Assembly: GCA_036937835.1 (NCBI GenBank)
Contig: CM072870.1
Coordinates: forward strand, 15,781,501-15,845,500
From: Pampus argenteus
Lineage: Eukaryota > Chordata > Actinopteri > Scombriformes > Stromateidae
Direction: 5' to 3'
Length of the DNA stretch: 64,000 bases
The stretch's first letter is position 1; each line of letters starts with the position of its first letter. The position numbers and the translations under genes were made by a program. Shown here one piece after another: positions 51,624-64,000 of this stretch. The notes under the pieces were generated by a model, which saw nothing but the letters and a program-made list of their open reading frames with translations, was not told where the DNA came from and did no database searches.

Positions 51624-54600
51624 CTGTCAGGGATAATGGAGTAGCAGCATTTATCAGTCTGTGGATCTATATGCTGGAAGGAGGGACGGAGAGTAAGGCA
51701 GGCAAGGATGGAGAGATGGATTTAAGGAAAGAGGGGAGGTCATCTAGTATCATGGGTGAGTGAACAAGGCAACACAGTGGTCAGGGTTCAGGGAGAATTT
51801 TCTCAGCTATAACAAGCCAAAGAAAGCTGTGCTCACAATATAGATGTTCAATATCTCCTGTAGATGTATTAGTCATGGTGAAAGATGGGATACAACTTTT
51901 GATATCAATTCACTTTATTGATTACTAATTTGATTAATAGTTCTGAATATTAATCTGAAAATTTGGAAGCTATTTAAAAATACTCATCACGGTTTCCCAG
52001 AGACCAGGTGACATCTTCATATTGCTTGTTTGTATGACAAATTTTCAAATTATTTTCATATAAAAAACTGAGAAAAGCTATGAATTCACAGATTTTAGAA
52101 AGTGGGGTCTGTCTAGGTTAGTCAGTTAATCATTGTTTTCATTATATATGAATCATTTAAAGAAATTCAATTCTCAATTAATTAATTAGTAGTTTGGTCT
52201 ATAAAGTGTCAGATGACATAGAGACATCCACCTGGAAGCACTCTATCTAAATGACTACAAATGAAACACTAATATGGCTTCTGGCACTGCAAAACAAAAG
52301 GAATGAGTGGAGATGAGTACAGTGAGATGTACACAGTGGGAGCAGAAGGACATGACCATGATGGATTTAGTGGTTTGTGAAAAGAGAGACAGATACACTG
52401 AGAGACAGCGCAGGAATGTGAATGAGCGAGCAGAGAAGGGAGTGAGGGATGCTGAGTGTGTTAGGGTGTGTTTTCCCAGACCACTCTGTGTCCCCTCTGT
52501 TTGACCCCGTTTTATTGGTCTTTTACAGCCCTTGCATACTGTAGCCATCAACATTTTCTTCTCCAGGGCTCTGCTCCCCTCATCAACCTCAGCTCTGAGC
52601 CTCAGGCAGGGTCAGTCGGCCTTTAACACTGTGATTCCTGACACCCCCTCCACCCCCCACCCTTCCTGATCCCCCTCTAATTCACAGCAGATCAAATATT
52701 GAGCCCCCACTTTTCATCCATCGCTTTAAGCAAGCATCTGTATTTTACACACTTTCTCACACACGCATTCATCAAGATTCATACCAGTAAATGTCAGGGA
52801 AAAAGAGCGCAAGTGTTTCTCATATTATGCACATTAGTATAAATGAATTGTTTAGTTTTGTTATTCCTTACTTAAACACAATTTATAGTAAGTAAGTTTT
52901 GAGTTTCTCATCCATTATTTAAGATTTTTTTGGCTTACAGAATTGCATTTCAAATAACTCAAGTACTATATCTATGTACAAATGTGAGTTATATGTAGTT
53001 TGAGTGTTTTGGGGTTTTTTGTTTTTTTTTGAGAGAGAAATGTACAAATATAGTTACTTTGAAAATGAACAATTACCTTGAAAACATATGAAGCGTTATC
53101 ATTTTCTTAGTTCTTGCATTTTTTTTCTACATTTCCACTGAAAAAGTTGCATATTGTGGGTGCATTTTGAGACAGTGTGTCAGTATCAATGTGAAACAAT
53201 TCTCTTTTCTTCACATGGAGTCCAGTTGAGTGTAGTCCATCCAGCTTTAACTCTGCACTCAATCACTTACTGGAGGTAATTTATGAGCTTTTTCCTACAG
53301 TAAAAACTCCTCAGCTCACAGTTAGACCGAACAGATCTGGAGCTGGAACGGTCGACGATCATTCTTTCAAACGTCATAAGGGTCTATACATTGATAAATT
53401 TAGGTGCTCAAAGCCTAATTTGATCCAGCACAGACCAGAAGGCTATCCAACATTGTATACAAGAGTATGTGTCAGACTCAGAAAAGGCTCTACTCATATT
53501 TATCCCTGCCATTTTTTAAGACTGTACAGAGAATTCCCAGCGCTCCTTTCTAAGTTATAGCCTGCTCATTTTGGCCTCACGGAGCTGCTATGGTCACTGA
53601 TCCAGGAACAGTCGCACTCCCAGGGGAGGATTACTAAAGCACAGTGACGCTGACCGTTGCTGAAAACTTAACTATTTCTACTCCTGTAAACTTTAAGAAG
53701 GTCCAGAAATAAGAATGAGTTGTCTCTGAGAAATGGGACATATTCTTCTGCCTCTGAATGATAAAATGTGTTTCTGTGTTGCTTTTTGCTGAACATTAAA
53801 AGGAAAAAGTGCCAGCAAATAACCTTCACTGCTGATACTATGTATAATTTTGCGTCACAAGCCTGTAAATTCTCCACAGTGACCTTCGTTGTGCAGAAAC
53901 ACCCAAAGCGCCGTGCTCTCAAATTTAACAAGGTAAACGTGTTTTTTTTTCTCTCTCTAAAATTAGTTTCTGCAAAAAAATAAGGAGAACGCATGCAGTA
54001 AATTATGCTAACAAGGGGACGCCATCCTGCCTTAAATCATCCCAGGCTGTGTGAGTACATCTTCAGTCCTGCTCTGTGAGCTGCGTGCAGATTTTAACCT
54101 CTACAAACAGGAACTCTGGGAACGAACCAACAAATAAATACACCTCAGCAGGGAGATAACTCATAGCAAACTAAACCAGCGAGAGTGGTAGAAACACAAG
54201 GACCTTCTCAGCCAGCTGCTGTGAGAGCACATGTGCTTGCGTGCACATCAGAGTGTATGTGGTTCAGAGAACATATTGGACTTGGTAACATAACTGTGGC
54301 TCTCTACAATGTATGCATGCCAGTACAGTGTTTTTGATAGGGTAATTGTGCAACGTTACTTAACATTTTAAACGCAGGAAATATTTAGATCTTAATGCCT
54401 GCAGTGACGGCACAGAAAGGGAATTTGGGATGATGGGAATAAGTAAACGAGAGAGAGACTGAGAGAAAGATGGACACGACTTTAAAAGGATAGATGTTCA
54501 TGGTTTAGGTCTACCTATATCATTAGTTTTGTGTGATAGTTCATAGTCCTTGCCCTATAACATTATTTTCTGTATTTGTCTTTCTCTTTGCTGCTCTCTC

Positions 54601-57066
54601 TGATGCAGTCAACCTCTAATCCACTCTGCTCCGTGCTTTCCCTCTACCTCTTTTCTTTATCTCTTAAGTCCTTTCCTTTCTCTCTCAATTTCTTCTACCC
54701 AGTGAACTGCTGCTGACCTCTGTGCTCTTGTCAGTGATTAATATCTCCCTCCTGTACAACTCCTCATCCCATTCAGAAAAAAAACATAGTCTGGAGATGG
54801 AGAAGGGATCATAGTCTGAGAGTTTGCTCCATACCTGCTTAGAGACATTAGAGCGATAAGAGAAATTAGATGTAAGTTTTTACACTTGGCATGCTGTAGT
54901 CATTTTAAAACCTTCCTATATACAATATACAGTGTAAGTGAAATTAACCCATTCTGACGAGATTTAACTAAGTTTTTAACTCAATATTTGCTCTTCAAGG
55001 GGCCTGTTTTTCTATATGAGTAGAGTTTGAAACAAAAATTCCTGTTTTCCTTTCTGTCTTACAGCAAAGCACAACAAAAGTATAAACAGAGCTCACAGTT
55101 GCACAATAGTTGACCATTTTGTCTTAGGAAAAATATATTGGCATCTTTCTCTTAGAAATAGAGATTTTATAGACTTCTCTACTTCTACTACGCTGCAATG
55201 AAGACATTGAATTTTTCTGAACAAACACTCATGCATGCACATTCTTACAAATACACACTCAACAAGTTCTTTTCCTGCTCCGGTCAGGTTAAATATACTG
55301 TCTTTTTCCTGCACTGTTGTTGAATCTAAAGAATAGCAGACCACCTGTTGGCTAGACTTCAGACATCAAAAAAAAGTTGGAATCTGAACACGTAGACATG
55401 TACACACATATAAACCCACACAACCAGAGGGAATATCAGTGTGTCTACCATGATCCTGTTACTTCAGAACTTGAGACGGTTAAATAGAGAATTCACTTCA
55501 GCATCTGTCTCCAAAATGAGAAAAATGCATTTTGAGTCTGTTCAGTTAAAGTATGCACAGTGGGCTGCTACTGACCCAGGTAACCACCATTTCCACCACC
55601 AATGTCTCGAGCAGCATTTTCCTTGTGTTTACATTAGGTTTATGTACAATAAATGATTTAAAGTATATACAGTAGATTGTTTGATTTTATGAGGCAGTTG
55701 GTTTGAATTGACTGGAGATTTCTGAGAAGACAGTTCAGTGATCTGTAGTCATGCTTATGCATGTGCAAACATGACCACATTGCTGATAGTTTTATAAAAT
55801 GAAAGGATCACTTCTAGGCATAAAATGTGCTCTCTCTGTGAAACAGCAACTACATTGTACAAGATGTCTCTGTATAGCGGATGTAATGCTGGTTTCTCCA
55901 GCGCTAGTAATCACTACCTCAAATGTTGTTGTCTAAGGTTTATATGCTACATGACTATATATGCCTGTATTTGTCCAGATATGTGTCTGCTCATTTATTT
56001 TCTACCCATGCTCTAATCAATGCAAATAAGTCTTTCTGCTTACCTAGCCTCCTAGCATGCATAGCATACACAGTATTTTTAAAAGTATTCTCACTTAGCA
56101 TTGATTTATTTTGGCAGCCATGGCCCATGCTACTTTCCCAACCTGCCCAAGCCAAGCCCTTGGCTCTAAGTGGATGGACGAGATGCCTCGGGCCCTCGAA
56201 GCAGACACTGAGAGGCAGGAAGTCTTTGACAATTTGTCCCTCTGACCTTAGACAAACCTACAGAGGCTCCGGTCTCTTAGATTTGGCCAAACAGTTGCAC
56301 CTCCCCTCCTCCATAGACCCCAGGTCACAGCTAGTGAAGAGAAGATTGCTAAGTTTGTGACATGCTGAGTTTGTGAACAGACATACTGAATGAGACTTTC
56401 AGGCCTGAGGGGAGTGGACAAGGTGTTGCTTGGGATTGACATCTCCTGAGGGAGAAGATGGAGATAAAGACAAAATAGATTGGGGAGAAGATGTGGGAAA
56501 CAGAGGGGTTACCAAACAGGTGACAAGACTCAGATGGAGCTCTTTGTTAGTGTTAACCATGGACAGTCAGTATTTAAAGTTTAAATAAAAATGCACTGTT
56601 GTAATACTGATATAAAAGAGGTTACAGCTGTGATTGACAAATTATTAGAAATGTATCTAAAATGATCCAAGGAAATTGAAGGCATAGAATGAGGTTTTTC
56701 AATAAATACAATAAAAACAGCATTAACAATAAAAGTTAATATTAATTGGCACTTTAAATCTACACTTTACGTCAGCAGTCTGAATCATTACACCTACTCT
56801 ACATACATGCACAAAAAGATATGTTAACTATCATGGAGATGCATCTAAATAAAATAGACATATCAGTTGAGCCATGATATCTCCAGGTATACTAGACTCC
56901 AAAAACCACTTAATCAGCTTATGGTCACAAGTCATTTAAATTGAGTATTTGTGCAGCTGCACAATTTGAACCAGCAGCTTTTGCTGTGCCGAGTGAGAGA
57001 GCAGGATTCTGAAGGTGAATAAGACTAATTTATTCTCAGAGGGGGATAGATGGCTGGTCAAATCAT

Positions 57067-57067
<1 letters not shown>

Positions 57068-57097
<30 letters not shown>
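57068..57097. repeat. (CA)15 microsatellite
   Basis: Fifteen uninterrupted CA units. Confidence 0.95.
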
Positions 57098-57102
<5 letters not shown>

Positions 57103-59126
57103 GACATACAGTAGGCACACAGTGACAAATGAACGTTATTGCAAGCATCTGGACTCATACGCACGTACAACCACACTTGCACACATCGTCTCCAGCTCCA
57201 TCCCTCACTCCCTCCATCTTTTTATGTCTGTCACCACCAGAGGATTATACAGCAGGATACCTTACACTGCTGTTGCAAAAAATGTAGGCTGGAAAAGCTC
57301 CACTCTAAGCAAAAACACAACCATTCATCTCCCTCCGTCTCTCTGCTCCCTTGTTGCTCTTTCACTCTTTCTTTTCCACCTTCTTTTTGTTTCTCCACAC
57401 GTTTCCTGTCTCAGGTTTTATCAGGAGGCCTGTAGCTGGAGCAAAAAGTCTATCTTTTTGTTTTGTTCTCACTTATTCAGTTACATCGGCATCTGGGAAT
57501 TCTGAAATCCAAATTAATGTAGTTTCACTGTGGTAATTACTCCAATGTCAAGTTGTGGTTTAGTGGTACGGGATGCATTTATACGTAAAAGGAGCACAGG
57601 AATCGGGCATCATTATTTTGAAAATTAGGAAAGCCAATTTTAGTTAGCCAATCAAAGTGAACACAATATATGCACTACGAGTGTATAAAATATCAGAAAA
57701 CAGACATATTTCTAAAAGTCATATAGTTCGAATGAAGTTTAGATTTAAGGACAAATGAAATATTTTATAGCAGTAAAGTACAGTAGAAAGGATCAAAATG
57801 CAAGAAAGCCACTAATATCTGGTTTACTTACTTAAAAAAGTAATGTATTAAGTTACCAGTTACCACAGAAAATAATCTGAGCACTCTGATGTGTGCACGC
57901 TAACATAGTAAACATATTAAACATCACCATTTTAGCATTTAGCATGATAGCCTCACAAAGCTGCTCGCATTGCTGTGGACTCTTAGTCTTGTTCCTTTCA
58001 GACTACATAAGAAATATCAAAAATCTCAAACATCATGCAGAATGGCATGTGTTCTTCGCCCAAGGTGTTTAAAGAGCTTCCAGTTTCCTTATGTTTGGTT
58101 ATGAATGCTGTGACACGGTCTTCACCTCCCACTTACTGAACGCGGCCTATTTAAAACCTGGAGGAAAAGATTTGTATATTGCCTGTGAAATCTGTCTCGG
58201 AGCAGTAAATCAAAGGGGTGTGCGTGTGCGTGTGTTAGTGAGAAATCATATCCGACCCTGAGGTGCCATCTGAGAGGCAGAACAGACAAGTCTCTGCATA
58301 TATCCTTCTCCAGCTTTCACAGAAATATAAACACACGCACACACACGTCTACATTTTCCTGTGAATTATGTTTCAGGAGGAGAAGAATGGGTGAGACAGC
58401 CAGGAACAGTGGCAAGGTGAGCTCTTGCTGCCAGCAAAGAAACATCTTCATCGTTAGTGTTTCATGTAATGGCGAAATAAAATAATTGCTAAGTTGTAGT
58501 AAAATTTGTTTAGCAACAGCTGTCATAATGGATCAACCATTTAAGTCGTTTAACCAGAAATGCCCTAAGGTCAGCATCTCAAATTTGCTAATTGGCATTG
58601 TTTATTGAATACTTTTAAGTTTTGGGCTGTTTGTTGAACAAAATAAAGCTTCTGATAATTGAAAAATGTAGATAAGTAAATAGTGAAAATAGTAGTTAGT
58701 TGTAGGCCTAGGTATTTCCTCTGTCTCATCGCCTCTCTTGCTGTTTACTTCTCTTTATCTCTTTCTCTGTCTCCTTTCATCTGACACACACATACACACT
58801 AGCAGGAATCCCAGGTATGCTGTGTCCATGCAGGCCAGAGAAGAAGAGCTCTGTGTATGTGATTGAAGCTGTCCTTCTGCTCTGGGCTGTGATATGATGG
58901 GCAGATAACAGTTCTCATGAGATGAAAGCTTTGAAAAGTCTTCATCTCTTTTGCTTGTTCTCAGCCTACATTGCTTTGTCCCTCCTTTCTGCTCCAGCAG
59001 TGTGATGAAAAATAGCCGTGTCATGACTTTGGTGTGTAATTTCTTTTAGCTGTGGAGTGTCTTTCCCATTTTTCCATTCTTTTTCTATAACATTTATTTT
59101 TGGCATTTTTCTTTGTTAAATTCTAT

Positions 59127-59150
59127 TGTGTGCGTGTGTGTGTGTGTGTT
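59127..59150. repeat. (TG)n microsatellite with one CG
   Basis: About twelve units, one interrupted by CG. Confidence 0.9.
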
Positions 59151-59200
59151 TTCACTGCTGTTTATTAGTACATTTGCAGCCAGGGTTACTGTAAAACAAC

Positions 59201-59223
59201 AAAAAAAAAAAAAAAAAAAAAAA
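59201..59223. repeat. poly-A run of 23
   Basis: Uninterrupted A run flanked by acaac on both sides. It may be a retroposon tail, but no body is recognised upstream. Confidence 0.9.
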
Positions 59224-59344
59224 CAACAAACAAATTTTAGATGAATCATTTTTTAAGAAAATCTAATCTAATTTTTCTGGTTCCAGTTTCAGTTTTTAAA
59301 TATCTGAGATTTAAAATATGAGTCTTCTTTGATAGTAAACTGAA

Positions 59345-59560
59345 TACACTGCCTGACCAAAAAAAAAGTTGCCACCTGGATTTAACTAAGCAAACAGGTA
59401 CGAGCCTCCTATTGGATAATTACTGCATGGGTGATTGTCTTTCAGCTGGCAACAAGTTATTTAACCCCAACTGGTGTAATGAGTTGCTTCTCATTTCCTA
59501 AACAACCATGTCAAAAACATAAAGCTGAACTAAAGAATATGCTTCAAAATCTTGAGACCA
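59345..59560. mobile_element. Tc1/mariner transposon terminal fragment
   Basis: After TA, the expected target dinucleotide, the sequence cactgcctgaccaaaaaaaa followed by gttgccacctggatttaac reads as the terminal inverted repeat of a Tc1-like family common in fish. Subterminal sequence (tattggataattactgcatg, ctggcaacaagttatttaac) continues to about 59560. No transposase frame or second inverted repeat follows, so only one end survives and it is immobile. The family match is from memory. Confidence 0.6.
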
Positions 59561-61465
59561 TCACCCTCTATATCATGAACCTTTAAGTAGCTTACGGTTA
59601 GCTTACAACTTATGTTAACTTAAACGTTATTTTTCTCTTCACAAGAAAGCGACTGACCTCCGCTTAAACCCGTGACCCAGTCTGAAGCAGCTTGACGGCA
59701 GGCTGAAGCTCTGTCACAGCTGTTGGCCCTGGATTTATATGGAAACTCACCCTTACATACATCTTTTAGATCATGGATACATCATGTCGACGGTAACTGT
59801 AACTGTGGAGTATATTCTTAAAGGAATATTTCAGCTTTCCAGTGAAGATGTTGACTGCATTCTCATCCTTCCTACCCATTTCCATTACTTTTTTTAATGT
59901 TCTTCTTTCTCTTCATCTTTCTGCTACCCGTCTAACTACTCCCTATCTCTTTTGCAATTTTCTCTCTTCTCTTCTGCTGGTTTTCCTCAACCCTCACAGG
60001 ACAGCCTGTGAGCAGAGATCCGGCAGTGATTAACCTCTAATTAATTGAACGTCATTGCTGCGTTCAGTTGTCTTGGGGGCTTGTTTTTCTTCCAGCTTGC
60101 AACCAGATGCTTGTTGACTACAGCCAGCTACAAGGAAAATGCCTTATAACTGCATCTGAATAGGAAAACTTTATCCAGCTAAATGATCCCGTAAGCCCTA
60201 AAACCCAGTAACATAACTGTGGTGAAATGGTATTGCAGCATCTGTCATGTAAGTAGGATCAGGCATTGTGTACTATTACAGTGAATTGATACTAATAGGG
60301 GATTGTTAATTGGATTTTGTACTACGTTTTTGTGTTCTTTGTGAGCGAAGTGCTTTGAGAGGAGAAGTTAACGTAGTACATCAACAATAAGCACAGCTAT
60401 TCATTGTCTCATGATACAAACGTTACAGAAAAATAGAGTAGAAAAAAAAGTTGAAGTTTACTTGTTTAACATGTACTGTAAGCACACAAATATGAGGTGC
60501 AGCCTCAGTGTTTTTCACTGAACAAAAATCATAAGTGTCTCTTAATATGTGGATATTATTTGGTTTTATCCTATAAAACTACCCCCCTCTGTTAAATTGA
60601 GCCACAGTTCCCAGTAGTGCAGAGTTACCATGTTCTATCATTTTCTCTGTCTACTAATCTTCCCACCGTCTCTTTTTTACCCAACAACACCCTCTCCACA
60701 TCTGCCCAGTTTCTCTGCATGTGTAATCGACCGTAACTCTCACGGGACAGGGTCTCTTCAGTTCAATCCACTTCACCTGAACCAAGACTTGCTATGAACT
60801 CCCCCCTGCTTCCACCAGAGCATCATTCATTCATGCTTCACTAAGATGAAGAGGAGAAATGGGAGGAAGCGATGAGAGGGAGGGCACCCTGTGGTGTGGC
60901 ACGCCAAAGCAAATAACATGTGTCATGTGTGTTTGCATTTGGCCCTTGACCTTTGTCGCGCGATAACGTCAGTCTTCCACCTGTTCTGCTGTTCTCTGCT
61001 CAGTCCAGTTGAACAAAACTGCATATGCGTTGAAACAATTAGTCAACAATGTAGAAGTTATAGGTGGTGAACATTTCTTCTTCTTAGGAACATATGGTGT
61101 ATTTTCTTTCTTAAATAGTTTGTCTTACACATTCTTTCTTGACATATGTACAAGAAATTAAATACAAAAACAAAGAAGCCACATTGTGGACTTCTAAACA
61201 GAAAAATGTGATTCTTGGATCACTATTCTTGTTTTGTGAAATAAGTCCAGGCATGGACGAGGCAGGCCTAATAGATGGATATACTGTATACATATCTCCT
61301 GTCATAGCTTGGCAAAGGGATGCGGATGAGCATAACACACCTTCTCTGAACATGCTTTACTGCGTGCGTGCGTTAACTGATCCTGAATCTGGGAGTAATT
61401 TAAGTTGTAGGAATAGCGGCAGCCCTGAATAGATAAACGCAGCATGACACAAAATTGCTCACCTA

Positions 61466-61466
<1 letters not shown>

Positions 61467-61520
<54 letters not shown>
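61467..61520. repeat. (CA)27 microsatellite, longest in window
   Basis: Twenty-seven uninterrupted CA units, probably highly polymorphic. Confidence 0.97.
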
Positions 61521-61523
<3 letters not shown>

Positions 61524-61783
61524 ACAACACCCTTTCTGTCCATGCCCATCTGTCCAAGGTTGACCTATTAGGAGTGACCTCTCAACTGGCTGGATGCATG
61601 GATGCAGTCGGCTGTTTTATTAAAAGGTATCAATGTCACAATCTCACACAAACAGCCCCGCAAGCAGCTATCGAATGTCCAGTTTGATGAAGACTTTGGA
61701 CCTGGCTGTGTGCTCTCTCTTTCAGTCAGGTCCAGCTTGCCTTTATTATGAAGTTACCGCACTGAATTCAATAGGCCCTTTGT

Positions 61784-61802
61784 TGTGTGTGTGTGTGTGT
61801 GT
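61784..61802. repeat. (TG)n microsatellite
   Basis: About nine TG units, followed by degenerate gtgcgtatgtgtgtatgtgc. Confidence 0.9.
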
Positions 61803-64000
61803 TTGTGCGTATGTGTGTATGTGCATTAGTGAGCTTGATGTTCGTAACCCCAGAGATACACAATCTCTTCTTTGCCTGTGAAATGATATAAATATGATTG
61901 AACTGTATGGTTTTTGTTTTGGCAAAATTAGACTGCCAGTTCTTTCACTGTCCAAAGACTGAATTAATTTTAACATGTGAGGCACACACATGGATTCAAA
62001 TACAGTTAGCAACATCTCTGTCTTGGCCATATTTCTAACCATTGATGTATTATGAGAACCAGATACTGTATTCTAAGATGGCACCCCATTTATTCCTATC
62101 AAATTTGCTCACTGGGTGCATACGCCAAAAACATTAATCAGGCTTGCATAATTTCCTGCACGTTAAGAGTTTATCTCCGGCTGAGCTGACTTTCCCACAG
62201 GCATGAGTGGCATGAAAAATAGTGTATTAATGCATGCAGTGAGTGAGGGTGGACCCTTCCCAAGTTACCCCAAACCGATGAAGCTGCTCACTAGCGGGGA
62301 TGAAAAGAATCAGCTAGTGACAAGAAGAGTATCACGGAAGTGGCAATTGGCTGTCTACACCCTTCTAAACAGAGGAGTCAGCAGTAACAACTGCTGCATG
62401 TAGGAAGTTTGGTATTCCAAATTGAAAACAGGCATTTCTACTTTTAGCTATGTGAAGGATCTGAATGCTTCCTCATCACTGTTAAATGCGAACCGGAGGC
62501 ACATCCATGGCAGAAAATGATGCAGAGACTAAAGAAGTGATTGTTTTGAGACACTGTGTGAGTCTGTACGCTGGATGGCCTGGAATCTGATGATTCATTA
62601 GCTGGATGTTAGTTTTAACTTAATTATATACTTGATGTCACAAAAGCATGTTTTGTAATCTTTGGGCTGCATTCAGCATCCCTCTCCAAGCCTTTCGTCA
62701 CCAGCCTGTGTGTAGGTGCTGGTAAATGACGACTATTGTTTTTTTCTTTTCCCCCATTATGATTTGCAGTCCACATCCCAGATGTGAGACATCATCTTGT
62801 TTTTATAATTTCTCTTGTGGCTACAAGCAACAGAGAACTCTAATCGATAATTTAATAGGAAGTTGCTTTGCCAAGACAAAGTTGGAAAGATGAGCAGACA
62901 GATAATAAAAGTATGTGTAGTTTTTCTTGCATATTATTGTGTGTGTTTGTTCAAGACATGGGCAGGCTGGGTAAAAATGACAGAGGCTTAATTTGAAGGC
63001 AGCTGGATCAGAGCTATTAGTAGGGAGAAGGTTGTAAAACAAGCAGGAATGTTTCTGCTCAGTCCTGTGAGGTTTTCAGGAGGGTGGGAGGTGTATTGAT
63101 AGTGAAGAAGGATCCCACAAAGGAGAACGGGAAGGAGAACATGGAGAGCAGTGGAAAGATTAACAATGGCTTGATGGGTAGTAAATGTGCAGAATTTAGA
63201 CTAATCGGTAAATTCCAACAGAGATCATCACATTGCCACAAGATCACCGGTTTGAATCTTTCAGTAGCCAGGTCCACCATCAGCTAATGGGTCCTGTTAT
63301 CTAAAGTCTTCATCTAAACTCTGAGACAGAGACTAAACACAGTGGGACTAAAAAAGGAGTTGAAGAAAACGGCAGAGCTCGGAGACGCAGCTTGTGCAAC
63401 CTGTGGTTTGTAATGAGAGTGAGATGGACAGAGATAGTGAAGATAAAAGGGGTATCTAGCAATATCTCTTTCACTCCACTTATCAATAGTAGCAGCAGGG
63501 AGTGGTCAGGAGAAAAAAGGCAGTAAATAACTGTCTGATTGGCCTTATGTTGGGTCATCAAAAGGTTGCTGGAGATGTCTGTCATTGTTGAATGAAAGGG
63601 GGTAAATCACATTGAAATTCTACTGTAGGTGTTAATTGTGTTTCACTAAATATAAGTCAAATGACACAGTTCAGTTTTAATTAAGGTGACAGGGCCAACA
63701 TTTTTGAGGTCTTGTGTCATCGTGGTTGGATTTCCCTGTAGAGCTCAGAGGGAGTTAAGTACAAACAACACATGGAGGTAATGGAGATGTCCAAAATTAA
63801 CTAATGTAGAAGATGCAATTATCTATTTAATCATGTTTGACCTGTCTGCACACAAAAAAAACAGTCCATCTATCTATGTAGATTTTGGACCAGAGCCTGG
63901 TAGAAGTACAAACATAACTTGAACCTACTTTTACTCTCATTATGGACAAAGAATCAACAATGACCTGTCCGGTAACAGTTAACTGGAATTAAATAAAATT

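Larger units (their letters stand above)
40678..59344 (+). other. ror1: ror1 intron 1, third part
   Basis: No exon recognised. It contains a TG run (41888-41904), a repeat-like block with a CRE (45128-45830), several motif-rich non-repetitive islands (47180-47580, 48060-48260, 49600-49870), GT/CA arrays (48365-48389, 57068-57097, 59127-59150), a purine/G-rich segment with a G-quadruplex pattern (51551-51623) and a poly-A run (59201-59223). Remaining sequence is AT-rich and unremarkable. Confidence 0.55.
59561..64000 (+). other. ror1: ror1 intron 1, last part in window
   Basis: No exon recognised up to the window end. It holds a long CA array (61467-61520), a GT array (61784-61802), a short CpG cluster around tcgcgcga (60957-60964) and a motif-rich island at 62070-62240. 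The next ror1 exons must lie beyond 64000 if the assignment of exon 1 is right. Confidence 0.5.

Noticed and set aside
55923..56360. 145-codon open frame on the + strand in ror1 intron 1
   Set aside because: No recognisable domain, mixed low-complexity and hydrophobic residues, no splice support. Long frames of this size occur by chance in 64 kb.
57050..57505. 151-codon open frame starting in the CA array
   Set aside because: It begins with a (TH)n stretch encoded by the microsatellite and has no domain, so it is a repeat artefact.
63084..63290. tRNA-like box B (ggtttgaatc) near the window end
   Set aside because: No acceptable box A or cloverleaf fold could be built around it, so neither a tRNA gene nor a SINE is supported.

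Overview
The window looks like vertebrate nuclear DNA, most likely from a teleost fish. Genes are split by short GT-AG introns, and microsatellites (mainly CA/GT) are dense. One segment resembles a Tc1/mariner end common in fish, and other interspersed repeats look teleost-like. No bacterial, organellar or viral gene organisation is visible. Species assignment is inference.

Layout. (1) Positions 1-6600 hold the 3' nine-tenths of a phosphoglucomutase 1 gene (pgm1, + strand). Ten consecutive coding exons (960-5916) join in frame into 479 residues plus stop. They include the catalytic serine loop, metal loop, sugar loop and phosphate loop. The first coding exon (about 82 residues) lies upstream of the window. 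(2) Positions 6600-12160 are intergenic. They contain a perfect X-box (RFX-type) motif at 8731-8744, a short exon-like segment with a start codon and splice donor just downstream, and a few other unassigned exon-like fragments. (3) Positions about 12160-12728 are a CpG-rich promoter, 5' leader and first coding exon ending in a signal peptide. I assign this to ror1, the receptor tyrosine kinase-like orphan receptor, from its position just after pgm1 on the same strand (as in human), its signal-peptide-only first exon and the phase of its donor. (4) From 12729 to 64000 I find no convincing exon. The Ig, frizzled, kringle and kinase exons of ror1 are absent, so this is read as at least 51 kb of ror1 intron 1, with simple repeats, transposon remnants and several possible enhancer-like islands.

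The two genes are functionally unrelated. pgm1 is a cytosolic housekeeping enzyme that interconverts glucose-1-phosphate and glucose-6-phosphate. ror1 encodes a Wnt5a-responsive membrane receptor whose long first introns are plausible hosts for regulatory DNA. I found no previously undescribed biological system. The most interesting unexplained signals are the X-box transcription-unit candidate, several perfect 12-13 bp hairpins (one enclosing an upstream ATG in the ror1 leader), a candidate G-quadruplex and motif-rich intronic islands.
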